Source: Ophioceras dolichostomum (lineage: Eukaryota > Ascomycota > Sordariomycetes > Magnaporthales > Ophioceraceae). Taken from it: 23,977 nucleotides of DNA. Numbering within the stretch: the first letter of the stretch is position 1; each line of letters opens with the position of its first letter. The stretch spans positions 1 through 23,977 of the forward strand of contig PYST01000480.1 in assembly GCA_003049485.1 (NCBI GenBank). The letters are read 5' to 3'. Positions 9,362 through 20,087 of the stretch are shown piece by piece. The notes beneath the pieces were generated by a model that was given only the letters and a program-made list of their open reading frames with translations, made no database searches and was not told the DNA's origin. The position numbers and the translations under genes were made by a program.

Positions 9362-10252
9362 GGGATTCAAGGATCTCAGCTCGGTACCTACTTCAGCGTA
9401 GTAGCACAGTTTGACAGATAATGAAGCACGATTTGGGATCTCAATTTACGCTTTTGCTTTCGCCGAGCTCGCCTCGAACGTCTCTAGGTCCGTGCCCGAT
9501 GCCTATCGCTGTGCTGACTGCCTTGTAAGAAATGAATGCTGTCGCTGAAGCAAATAATAATAGACACGGTCGGGGAAATATCAAAGTGCAAAAAAATACA
9601 AAAAAATACAAAAAGATCACCACCCAGCTGCCTCTATTCATAGATAGAGGGGGTGGGTGGTTACGAAAATACCCGCGAGATTTTGCTCCGTTTGCTCCTG
9701 CCGGAGTCGAACTCGGTCGCGAACTCGGTTGTATAGAACTCGAGTCGCCCTAGGCCGCTCGGGCTGTCTCAGGTTGGGACGATCCGGCTTGTTGAAAGTG
9801 AACGCGTTGGGTCTTCTTATAACGGCATGGACATGGCGGTGGTGACTGCCGCGTTGGGTTGTAGCCCCACCCACCAAGTAAGTACGGCACAATCAGCGCC
9901 GAGCTGAAGAGCCTCTAAACCTGCGGTGGAGGCGGATGAGGCCGTCGAACTCCTTGGTATTGTAGTTCTCGGGAATGGATGAGGATGTTCACCTACTATT
10001 TCTACAACCCAAATGCGACGTAAGTGAAAGCTTTGTACGAATCTATATGTTTACAAGAGAGAGCAAAAAAAAAAAAAAAAAAAAAAAAAGGGAAACCCTC
10101 GACTGAACGTGGTTTTGACGCTAAATCACCAATCAGCCCCACTAGATAACGCTCTAATGCGACGCAAATGCCTCGCGGATGCAACTCTCCAACTCCACGC
10201 TCATGGACTCGATCCCGCAAGTCCCCTTCCTCATCCCTCACATCATCATCAT
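9362..10252. other. Convergent intergenic region (antiporter and chitosanase 3' ends)
   Basis: The region lies between two gene 3' ends and holds no supported gene. It contains A-rich stretches near 9585-9615, an AATAATAATA stretch near 9553 that may serve antiporter polyadenylation, and a 25-nt A tract at 10065-10089. Short open frames on both strands (for example 9638-9892, minus) match nothing I know. Confidence 0.5.
10065..10089 (+). repeat. 25-nt poly(A) tract
   Basis: An uninterrupted run of 25 A residues (poly-T on the minus strand) lies about 165 nt past the chitosanase stop codon, downstream on that gene's strand. It may be a slippage homopolymer or the relic of a retroposed transcript. 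No matching target-site duplication was found by eye. Confidence 0.9.
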
Positions 10253-11277
10253 CTACTCATCTCCATCCCCATCATCACCATCCTCCTCCTCCCCCTCGCC
10301 ACTAGCGCGCATCTCCCCCGTCTTCGTCGGCTTCTTGCTCGACGTCGCCGTCGGCTTAGCCGAAGCCGTCGCCGTAGCCCCGCTCCCGCCGCTTGGGCTG
10401 CCACCGCCGCTCCCGGACTTGAGCCGCTCGACAAGCTGGTCCCCGACAGCGCCCAGGCTCTCCTCGAACTCCTCGTACGTCTTCGCATCCCACTTCGCGC
10501 CCTTCGCCCCGGGAACCGCGTCCTTCCCCGTGAACGCCAGGTACAGCACGTCGTTCTCGTCGTGCCCGGCGTTCCCGTTGATGCTCTTGCCGAAGCACGC
10601 CGTCGCCAACCCGATGCTCGCCTCGCCCACCACAGGGTTCTCGCCGTCGGGGCCGTTCTCGTCGCCCCACACGCCGTAGACCAGCTTGTCGCCGCACACG
10701 ACGGCCATGACGCTGAGGGGCTCGATCCCGTTCTTCTGCGGGTCGAACTCGGCCCACCCCTCCTTCCCCTCGTTGCCGAACACGACGTACGAGTGGATGT
10801 AGGCGTTCAAGTCGTCGACCCCGCTCGCGCCGTAGCCCTTGACGGTGTCCATGAAGGACGTCTGCGACTGCGTGTCGCTCGAGGAGCCGCAGCGGCCGTC
10901 GTCGCCGGTGCCGCCCTGGGCGCCGTCGCAGTCGATGTCCATGTTGGTCAGCTTGCCGCCGGGAGACTGGAGGTAGATCACGCCAGCGGTGTCGAGGAGG
11001 TCGCCGCAGTAGGATGAATCTACAGTGTTGACGGGAGATCAGTTTTAGAAGAATGATGATGATGATGATGAGGGGAAAGCAAGCAAGCAAGCTAACCGCT
11101 TGGGTCCTCATCGCGGCTCTTGAACCCGGTGGCCAGCTTCTTCTGGCAGTCGCCTTTGGCGATGATGTCCTCCTTGAGCTTCTTGAGGAAGTCGGGGACG
11201 TCACGGGCCTGGACGGCAGTGGAGAGCAGGAGGAGGGACGAGGCCGCCCAGGCGAGGTTGCTAACGCGAGAACGCAT
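10253..11277 (-). CDS. csn: Secreted chitosanase, glycoside hydrolase family 75
   Basis: This endo-chitosanase hydrolyses beta-1,4-linked glucosamine polymers outside the cell. Exon 1 is 11277-11097; the intron 11096-11020 has GTTAGC donor and TAG acceptor (phase 1, recreating an Asp codon); exon 2 is 11019-10253. The product is 315 aa. Residues 1-24 form a signal peptide (basic start, Leu-rich core, AVQA end). The GH75 domain covers about 25-260, with signatures SYCGDLLD, NMDIDCDG, DGRCGSSSDTQS, YVVFGNEG, FDPQKNGIEPLSVMAVVCGD and CFGKSINGNAGHDENDVLY. D180 (in WGDENG) and E193 (in VGEAS) are 13 residues apart, the spacing of the catalytic Asp and Glu known in Fusarium solani chitosanase. Beyond the catalytic domain is an extra 55-residue tail, Gly/Ser/Thr-rich and then strongly acidic. 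The start at 11277 is preferred over the upstream in-frame ATG at 11463 because it gives a clean signal peptide and lies downstream of a TATA element. Confidence 0.96.
11053..11071 (+). repeat. (GAT)n microsatellite inside the chitosanase intron
   Basis: Six or seven GAT/ATG triplets lie between the chitosanase exons, in the middle of the 77-nt intron. Variation here would change intron length but not the protein. Confidence 0.8.
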
Positions 11278-12610
11278 GATGCCTATGTATATACGGTAAC
11301 AAAAATAGAGAGAAGAAGATGGGCTGTACTTCCGCTGTTTTATGTGCTCGCCGTTGTATGTGTAAAAAAGATGAAGATGAAGAAGATAAAAGGAATGAAG
11401 GAGTGAAAAGAAGAGAAAAGGACTGCTGCTTTGTTCTTTGTTTCTGTCTGCTTGATGATCCAAGGGAAACCAACATCAACTTGGACGAAGGGATATTCCT
11501 ATTTATAAAAAAGAAAAGAGAAGAAAGACAGACAGACAGACACACACCACCACCCCGATGGGCCGAGAGAGTCGGCTGCCAAGCTATGCGGGTGGATGGA
11601 CGGACGGGAAGGCAATGACGGAGGGATGGGTGAAGGGTGGGAGGCGACTGGCGACTGATGATGGGTTTGGTGCTGGGCCTCGCTGATGGTGGCCCGAGGA
11701 GGTCCCAAGTCCAGGTCCCGAGGTCTCTCAGTCAGTCAGTTCGTAAACTAGAACAAGCAAAGTACTACTTAGGGGCGGCGCTGGAAGATGGGTGAATCAT
11801 AGAAGACAAAGAGCACCAAAAAAATAAAAAAAAATCGCAGGATACGAACCATCGAAGGACAGGACGTTGTCGTTCACGATCTATCTCCATGCAAAGGAGA
11901 GATAGGACGACGACATGGCGAGATGGATGGAAGTACTAGTACCACCTTACCACCTCACCGAGCCAGCTACCCGAGGCGAGCATCAGCTCGGGAGTTGCGA
12001 GTCCGCGGGTTAGCATCCATCTCTCCCCTCTCCTCCAAGAGGTGGGTACTATGGAAGGAGGAGCCGCCAAGTCTTGCGGTTTTCGTTGTTGGTCGTTGAC
12101 AGGTGATGGGTGTGAATTCCAGTGTTGTTTGTCGTCGGCGGGAATGCGAGGCCGAGCGAGGGGGGACGCGAGGAAGAGAGAGAGAGGATGGAGGGTGCTT
12201 ATTGTGTGGAGATTCCATGGTGTAAGTGAAGAGCAAGTAGGATAAATAGGAATAAGGAAGGGCTGTTGGCCGTGTTTCTCTCCTAGGTGAAGTGTGTGTT
12301 TCCTATTAGGCAGGTGAGGTAGCATAGCGTCAAAGGAGGACAATTGGGAAAAAGACGCCAGCCACCAATGGACTACTGGGGAATGGGGTGTAGGAAGGAA
12401 AAAAGATGGGGAAGATGTGAGATAGGAATGGAGGAGAGCCCCGAGGCGTGGCGCCGTTCGGCAACGATGCACGCCACTCCCGAGGCGGCGGGGACCCGAG
12501 ACGGCGGCCATGCCATCGCCTCCGCATGTTCGCTTCAACTTAAAAACCAGTGGGTTGGTTGCACGGATGGGGATCGCAAATTGAATATTGGAGACCATGG
12601 TTTAAAGTGA
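11278..12610. other. Chitosanase upstream region
   Basis: This region holds the chitosanase promoter and no supported gene. Visible elements are a TATA box at 11500-11507, a (GACA)n run at about 11526-11545 and A-rich stretches near 11815-11835. A 220-codon minus-strand frame (12598-11936) lacks any recognisable domain and is Pro/Ser/His-rich low complexity; I treat it as chance. Confidence 0.45.
11500..11507 (-). promoter_or_regulatory. TATA box for the chitosanase gene
   Basis: The minus strand reads TATAAATA, a full match to the TATAWAWA consensus, 223 nt before the ATG at 11277. The sequence between is A/T-rich with purine and pyrimidine tracts, fitting a 5' UTR of about 150-190 nt. Regulated secreted enzymes often have TATA-containing promoters. 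The transcription start is inferred. Confidence 0.55.
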
Positions 12611-15600
12611 AAAAGAAAAAAGCGCTTGAGCTATGCTATGCCTCCCGAGGAAATCTCGAGGTTCATCTGGACTGTACGTCCTGAAGGGCTGCTGCTGCGC
12701 GAAGAGAAATGAATGATAGAGAAAGGGCCAGATGGGACGAGACGAGACGAGACGTCAGCAGCGAGTGAATGCAGTGGAAGTGAATGCTGCAGCAGAGATG
12801 CAGGGGAGATCGGACGATTCCAGGGGTGATTGGCTCAGCTGCCTCGAGCACTGTAAGCCCCTGTAGCTGCTTGGGGCCTAGCATAGCACTTCTTGTCCCT
12901 ATGATGGACCATTTGCCCCTAAAAAAAAGGGGCAGCCAGCCCACCGAAGTCAATGTTACGCGCATTGCGATTGATCATGATGGCCTGTGGGGTTGAATCG
13001 ACCGCGCCGCCCTCGGCAGCGATGACTCCTCCTGCTTCACCACAATCGCTGTGTGTGGCCTCTGCAGCGGGCTCGCCCGACCTCTACATCACCGACAGGC
13101 CACAGCGGCCGCCCGTGCTGTTTGTAGGTAGGCGATAGAATCGCGGCTGTTTTACGTGCCTGTCCTGGGGCAGGGACCCTGAGGTCCCCAAGACTCACGA
13201 TGGCCTTTTTTTTTCACTTATTTCGAACGTCGTATCGTCGCCGTACCTATCGATTTAGCGAAGTGCGCAGATATGCGTATGGATCAGTCATCATCTGTTC
13301 TCGCTGGTGCGTCGGTCAGTTCACCAAAACTGACGATGTTGTGAGGGAGCACTCTATTTTTCTTCTCTGTATCTTCGGCTGCTGAAACGGAGTACTAAAC
13401 CAAGCGAAGGGAGCGGTCGAAGGCATTCATTGCCTGGCTGGGCTGCTAGCAACCTTTTGAGTTAGAATATTTGCTGTTGGTAGGGCCAGACAGAATCCAG
13501 TCTGCCAACGCCATCGAGACTCCCTTAGATTCCTGGACTGTGCACCACTGCGCCGCTGTACGGAAGCACTGTGAGCTTGGCGATGGGGCCTCAGAGCGGA
13601 CAGACTTCGGGTCATGAACCGAATCCCGTGGCATTTGATCCCAACACTAAAGTCAAAATAAGAACTTCAGCCTGCAAACCCTCATCTATCGCCAGGCTTC
13701 AATCTCCCTTTTCCTCTCTTGATATCAGCATGTTTTGAACTGTTATCCTCCAGGTGCGCTTGAATCGTCGCGCTGCGTGCGTGGTGTTTGATGACTGGTC
13801 CGTGCGACTTACACCGATGCTCGACCGCAGAAATTAACCCCCTTCCTTTGCCACAACCAGAATCATCCGCGCACAGAAATGAACAACAAATTCGCTCTGT
13901 AATTTGGTGGGCTTGCCAGTGACGTAGATGTATATAAGAGACCTCGGTGAGATCTCTGGAATCTAAGGTTGGTAAAACTCTCTTCAGTCTAACCGACTGC
14001 CCCAAGACAGACTCCCAAGTCCAAAATGAGAACGGTTCTCGATGCCAGCAACTGCCTAACTGTCCAGAAAAACGAGAGAGAATACCTGATGAGTGATCAC
14101 TCCCCAAGTTTCAATTGATCTAAGGTCGAACGGTAAGAGGAAGCGATGAGTGACAAGCGGAGACTAGAGGCAAACCCCGATACAACTCCCCAATGCGAAA
14201 CTGTCAACTGTCATGTTGATTCAGAGAGCAGCACGAATGATAGCGATTCCCGCCACGTATAAATACGAAGTCTTGGCAAATACGCCCTCTTTTCCGGGGC
14301 GGGCCTTATGTTCGTCGGCCCGGTTTCCGCGGGCCCGTTAGCCCTGGGGCCGGAAAACTCGGCAAGCGGATGTGTGCTGGCTGGCTGGTTGGCCTCGTCT
14401 TTCTGACCGGGTCTCCGGGGGCGGCTGGTGGGCCAGGGTCGGAGTATGCGTCATAGCCAAACTTCCAAAACGACGAACGTACTTCCTACCTAATGCCAAG
14501 ATCGCCATTGGTGTGTTGCAGCGATAAGTCATCCTTCTCACGATCACGATCAGGCTATATGTGAGTGAGAGAGGACAACCTGGGAGGGGTTCGGACGGAT
14601 AGATATCTCCTGAGACTGAAACCGATACTTGCTTTCTTTCGTACTGCTGCTGTGTTTGGCCAACAAGGGAGAGATGACGGTAGTAGTGAGGGACTTGAAT
14701 GAGGGCGTGCTTCAGAAGATGAAAGCGAAACGATTCTCTGTGAGCAGCTATTTAACGTACCAACGTCTTGAAGGTGCAGATGCTCAGATATTGCAGATGG
14801 CTACCTATTCATGCCGTCGTTGCTTGATGCTGCTTAGGGCGGCTCAGGAGAGCCATCCGCTGACTCTCCAAGCCAAGTTTATCTTTGTGGCATATTCCAA
14901 GATTTTTAAGCCTCACCAAGTGGTGCACATCCGTGAAGAAATCTAGATAGTGGCCAGTGAAGGGCAGGATTGAGGGTGCGTTTACTAACATCTACTACCT
15001 GAGCTCATACTCGATCCATGCCATTCGGGAACTAGCACCGACTAGTAAACGTAGATTCCTACAAGTGAAAGGTCCCTTCGTTCTTTGTGCCTTATTTTTC
15101 TCACAAGACGGCATTGTAGAGAACGACGGGACGGCTGTGTTGTCACGGCCTAGTAATGGGAGGCGAGGCATGCCGCACCCGATAGCCAAGGAAGCTCTGG
15201 ACATGAGCGAGCCATGCTACAACGGGACATGCTTAGGTTTATACTCTGTGCTTCTTCGAGTAATTACTATATGCGAAATACCGAGGGCTTGGTTCAGCTG
15301 GGCGGGTAGGACTCCGCTATTACGGCGTATGCGTGTCACTCTCGTCGTCCAGGGTCCAGGGGCCCCTGGCTTTGAGCAGGATTGGTGACGACATCCGCAT
15401 TATCCATACCTTTAGTCTCCTCATTTTTCTTTTACCCTGGTTAGTCCTAGTCCTACTATGTACAGATGCACCGCCGGCTTCGTTTATACCTGGACAAGAA
15501 AGTTGAGAAGACATCCTCTTATAACTATTGTAACAAGGCAACTGGCTGGTTTGGTACCAAGTGGCCCTTGCAGTGATTCGACATAATTAAGGCAGGAAGC

Positions 15601-15845
15601 TCAATCTAAATACTTCCCTGCCTTTTGGATTACTAGAGGGTCATGTATTTGAGCCAAAATCGTTGCCTCAAGCTCATCTTTCTGTACGAGTGGTAAATAG
15701 TAGATTACAACCCGTGTACAAAAAACTTGTGTTACAGTGAAGACAGTCCGCGCGACGGCGAATGAACCGTCCTTTTGTTTCGAAGATTTACAAGATTAAG
15801 AGAGTGTTACCCGCGCGGGCGTGAGGAGCTATCGACCAGTTCGTG
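12611..15845. other. Long gene-free region
   Basis: More than 3 kb without a supportable gene. Frames of up to 141 codons occur on both strands (13682-14107 minus, 14957-15388 plus, 14629-14946 plus), but none has a recognisable domain or paired splice signals. Small structures seen are a (GACGA)n run at 12735-12753, a dyad around 13171-13186 (GGGACC and GGTCCC), a GC-rich stretch at about 14293-14356 and a hairpin at 15589-15624. I saw no long terminal repeats, transposase or reverse-transcriptase motifs. Confidence 0.45.
15589..15624. repeat. Short inverted repeat (hairpin)
   Basis: AAGGCAGGAAG at 15589-15599 pairs with CTTCCCTGCCTT at 15613-15624, giving an 11-bp stem with one bulged C and a 13-nt loop. 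It lies about 220 nt beyond the stop codon of the Cys-rich membrane-protein gene, on that gene's 3' side, so it could sit in its 3' UTR or mark its 3' end. Confidence 0.6.
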
Positions 15846-17259
15846 CTAATGCCCTGGTGTTGGCGGCTGCCAGTTGTCATGCTTGACTGGCAGCTCGAAC
15901 GGAACGAAGTTGTTGTGTCCTGTCGGAAGCTCTGATGGTACGGCCGATGGTAGTCCGTTCTGACTATCGGGAGAACGAGTGGGGTATGGAGGATGCTGAG
16001 CGTATGGTGGCGACTCCGGTGATGGGCTGTGATGATTGTAGTATTCGAACGGGATGGGGTGGGGATTCGAGTGAGGGTGAGGGTGAGGGTATTGGCCATA
16101 TGGGCCAGGGGCAACCTGCTGGATGATCGTCCCTCCCCTGCCTATCGTCATGGACTGGACATCTGCTGGGCCCAGACCGCTAGGGTATGCCGAATATGGA
16201 CCTGCTGGACCTTGGGGACCCCCCGGAGCCCCAGGGTACGGGAACTGCTTCATCCCTGCCGCGGCGCCGTAGCCGGCGATCGCACTGCCGTTGGAGTTGC
16301 CCAGGCTCTCTGCGCGTTTCCTCCTCCGCCACCACAGCATGAAAGCGATCGCCGCGATCAGCGCCATCCCGGCGGCGGACCCGACGGCGATTCCGGCCAC
16401 GGCACCGGTGCTCAACGATGAGGAGTCGGGAGAGGCCGGGAGCGCGGCGCCGGAGGTCTGGCTCGACGAGTAGGAGGTGGTGGTAGAACTCTCTGCTGCA
16501 TCAGGAGCGACACCGGTTCCATAGTTTAGCGATGATGTTGAGGATGTTGACGGGCCAAGACCAGGAGATGACGACACGGGATTTGATGATGATGATGGTG
16601 ATGATGTTGGGGACGATAACGCACCCAATCTGCGCGTAGAGGAAGACGACGAGGATGTGCTCGTCATCGTGGGAGTCGGATTGGCCGCACCCGGCGAAGT
16701 CGTGGCTGATGTCGTCGGGGCCGTCAAGGCGATCAACTTCAATGGATCAAAGGCCAGCGTGGTAGAGGTCGGGTTCGCCGTGCTGAGGGACGAGTGGAGC
16801 GACTGCAGCACCAGAATGTCGATCTGCTTCAGAGGGTCGCCTTGCTTGCTCCAGCAGATGTTGATCTGTCCAGTGCTCCGTGTGCATTCTTCCCTGCGTT
16901 TCCGATGAAGACACGACGGCGTCAGCATCTGTTGCGTGTTTGTTCATGGTCCCCACCGAGAAGAACCAGAGATGCTCACAGAAGAGTCATCATTACCAGT
17001 CGTATTCTTACCTTCCGAGCATGCAACACCAGCTGTTCACCGAGTCTCCGCACTTAAATGTGGTTCCGTCAGTCTTGCATGCGGCGGCAGGACCCCAGCA
17101 CACAGGATTGTCTCCGGCATCGCAGCAGAAGTTCCGGCCGTTGATCGAGTCGCGGGCGCAAGCGTTTGGCGGGAAGCACTTGAACGGGGATTCAGGACAG
17201 GTGTTGCCGGAATTTGACACATTCGTGGTGAAGAACCACTGATTGAAATCGGCGCTCAT
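15846..17259 (-). CDS. Cys-rich, Ser/Thr-rich single-pass membrane protein
   Basis: A predicted surface protein of unknown function. Exon 1 is 17259-17012. The intron 17011-16894 has GTAAGA donor, GCTGAC branch point and GCAG acceptor, phase 2. Exon 2 is 16893-15846. The product is 431 aa. Residues 21-96 hold 12 cysteines (21, 28, 34, 45, 46, 54, 61, 70, 78, 79, 86, 96); the intron falls inside this domain. Residues about 110-245 are a Ser/Thr-rich stalk, probably O-glycosylated. A Gly/Ala-rich transmembrane helix (246-271) ends in WWRRRKR, a stop-transfer signal. The tail is Pro/Gly/Tyr/His-rich and ends with two ELP-x2-H-x-N motifs. No signal peptide precedes the Cys domain, so orientation (N-terminus outside) is inferred from the Cys/stalk/basic order. 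The layout resembles fungal wall-stress sensors such as WSC and Mid2, but the Cys pattern is not WSC. I recall similar unnamed proteins in Sordariomycetes. Confidence 0.85.
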
Positions 17260-20087
17260 CTTAGCAGCTTAGGGGGCGGCGGTGGGAGGAAGCTAGTGAG
17301 TTACGAGGAGGTTCGACGAAGAGAAGGCCTTGTTTATGACTTTGTGCTACCTCCTCATGTCTAGGTGCCTTCGATACACTTCCTTCCTGGTTATGCTGTA
17401 TGACAAAGAAGAAAGAAGAAACTTGAGAAGGAAACCAATGACGCTAAACAGATAGGTAGGCAGGCAGTTGGATCGGTCAAGAGGAATGAAGCGCCTCAGG
17501 GAGGTAGGTAGGTAGCCGACCACGAGACTGGTGAGCTGCCAGAAAGGGAACGGGTATCAAGAAGAGCAACACGTTGAGGACGTGGAGGGCTTCACTCCCC
17601 AATATAAGATGTAAACAGGGGCGTAAGCGAAACAAGGGGTTCATCAAAGTGCTGTGATTAGGTACCTATTGGGGCCAAATCATGCGGCACGCATGGTGTC
17701 AATGGAATCTGCCCACAGATGGTGATGGTGGTACAAACCCGTTCAGAGTACTACCCAGAAGCGCGGCAGCGTGGCAGTCGGTATGGACCATGTGTGCCAT
17801 TCCCACTACGTGCTAGGACGAAGACGGCAAAACAGGAGAAGATCGAGCAAGTGTCTTGCCCTATTGACGGACTCCCGATGCAAGCCCTCGAAAGACTTCG
17901 TCGTGTCTTCCTCCATGCGGACATGCTAATCCCCGATCCCTCTAGGCTTCTGAGTTGCTGGAGCTCCGCTTTCCCGGGCTGTTGGGAGGCTCGCCACTGC
18001 CGTTGAGTTGAGGGTGATAATTGATGGATTTCGGCGTCCGGCTTCGCTTGTAGGGCCCCTAAGCGCCAGGGCCACCGGAGTCGCCCCCAAACTCAACTAC
18101 AGACGCTACCGTCCATGCGATCCGGTGCAGTAAATTTTATCGCAATACCAGAGGTTACAGTGATTGGCTGGGTGCCGTTGCTACGCCCCCTGACGGCTTA
18201 ATAAACAGGAACCTCCCTGATGGTCGCTCCACAACCCCCCAACTTGGGCGTTGCTCGAACCGTGAAATACGAAACGCTTTGCCGCTTTCATGAACACAAG
18301 CGTTGGACGCGGGCAGGCAGATAATCGACGAAGCAACCGGATTTCACGATTCGCTGTCGAATCTTCGTGTGATATACAGGTAGGTAGGCAAAGCTTCGGC
18401 CTAGCTTGACTGCCCGTGGAACACTCGGATTCTCGGTCTAAGTGTGCGGTTCCTGAAAGGGCGATTGCCGCTGATGATCCTTGCCCGCCCACTGTATCCC
18501 CTCCAAACTTCCCCAGTAAACCTGTAAAGAGAACACATCTGATGAATTCTTGGTCGGTTTATTAAGGATGGACCGAACTTAGGCAACGGCATTCCCGTTC
18601 TCCATTCACATCACCGATCTTTCCGGGAAGGCATTTTTAGTTTCGCCATGACTGTCGTTGGAGCGAAGCAGCAGAGGCAGGTTGCGAGGCATAGCACCGG
18701 CAAAACCCAAACCGAGTCACCAGTTTACAACAACAACCCTTGGAAAGTGGGAGCGGCACAGAGAATCCTTCGGATGCAAGGCACTTCGCCACGCAACGCA
18801 CCTGAAGCAATGATGGTTTACATAAGTGTCCATTCATCGCCCTATTTCGGCGCGTTCTGTCCCAGCACGACACAGTCAACCACGGGAGAGTTCGGTCCGA
18901 ACCGACCGTGTTTGAGCAGAGCCTCGATGCCGAGCCCACCACCTGTAATAATGAGTATTTCTTGTTGTAGGCGTTATCTGAAGTATTCCCGGCCGAATCA
19001 CACATGGTACTCACTTATAAGGACGCAAGGGGGCACACCTCTCACGACTGCAGTACTGATGGTGAGGAGTGAACGAGCTGTAACTTGTCGGACTTTGCAT
19101 ATACATTCGATATCTCGACTACCACATAGGCGTAATATCTCATAAAATTGACGTGTACACTACTATTGACGATCCGATCATGAGTTGGAACGTTGCTGTG
19201 TGAGGACTTAGTTCACTCGATCGAGGCTTCAGAAGGGAAGGCAGGCGCGTTCCTGCTGCAAGCTGCATCAGTCAATTTTCACGACCAACAGCTTGACCAC
19301 TGGCGACACACACCGGCAAAAACTCATTCAACTAAACACAGCTCCACCTGTCTCACCAAACCGGCTGTGTTCTTTTAACGATCAGTGCACCATCCAGGGC
19401 ATCGACAAGGTGCCCCTATTCTCTCCATCCTACCAATACTACCTCCAAGCCCGACTCGAACGACAACGACGCGCTCAAAACAACTCGAAAGACACCTCGC
19501 CGTTGCAAGTGAGAGCCCATCTCTCCGGTCACTTCCACCATCTGCTTTGTCCGCCACCCACGTACCGCTACCGAGGTCGGTCGGTATCGCTTCGCTACCA
19601 GGCCGAAGCTACCTACTCAGAGGATTCGCCGACCAAGTCATCCTTGCGGATTAACCGTCAATTTCTCTTGACGGAGTTCAAAATCCATTAAAGATGTCCC
19701 CAAAACTCTGAAGCCCAGAGATGGAGAAGGCGGACGGGGAGTCCAAGATAATCATATGTTCTCTGGCGATGCGCTGTTTGCCCAATTCTGGCCTTGGTAA
19801 GTCGCAAAGCTGGCTGGCTGGCGGTCTTCAATGCTCACTCGACTGTCTGGGGAGCCTATGTAGTGCCAGTAATCGCTAAAATCAAAGCGTGTCCATCGGT
19901 AAAACAGTGAGAGCAGTAGCTAACAGAGCGGAGGATGTCGCAGGAATCGAAGCTTCGGAACCATTTATCGAACTGCTAGCACTCGGCAGTCACCACGGAC
20001 ATCTCCAAATCAACAATCGTGGGTTAGCACTTCTCTCAGGGCCTCAACATAGCACCACCGAAAACCACCTGCCCGGCCCGGGGTGAT
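17260..20087. other. Gene-free region between the Cys-rich membrane protein and the RBR ligase
   Basis: About 2.8 kb with no supported gene. It contains the presumed promoter of the minus-strand membrane-protein gene at its left end and that of the RBR gene at its right end. Several GGTAGGTA/TAGGTACCTA motifs occur (about 17454, 17502, 17660, 18379). Open frames at 18648-19145 (+) and 19293-19691 (+) overlap others, lack domains and look like chance. An upstream non-coding exon for the RBR gene cannot be excluded. Confidence 0.45.

Noticed and set aside
8543..9370. Long minus-strand frames opposite the antiporter (also 6647-7417)
   Set aside because: They lie entirely within a clear coding exon. 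Their Gly/Asp/Glu/Arg-rich translations are what the GC-rich third positions of the sense gene produce in mirror.
9700..9725. tRNA B-box-like sequence (GAGTTCGACTCC on the minus strand)
   Set aside because: The T-stem does not pair and no A box, anticodon arm or acceptor stem could be fitted. A similar candidate near 6650-6665 failed the same test.
11936..12598. Minus-strand open frame of 220 codons upstream of the chitosanase gene
   Set aside because: Pro/Ser/His/Trp-rich low complexity with no domain, no splice partner and no recognisable homologue. It overlaps equally open frames on the other strand, so it is probably chance.
13682..14107. Minus-strand open frame of 141 codons
   Set aside because: No recognisable motif, no supporting promoter or splice signals, and mixed composition unlike the confirmed genes.
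18648..19145. Plus-strand open frame of 165 codons
   Set aside because: No domain, codon use unlike the real genes nearby, and a minus-strand frame of similar length overlaps it.
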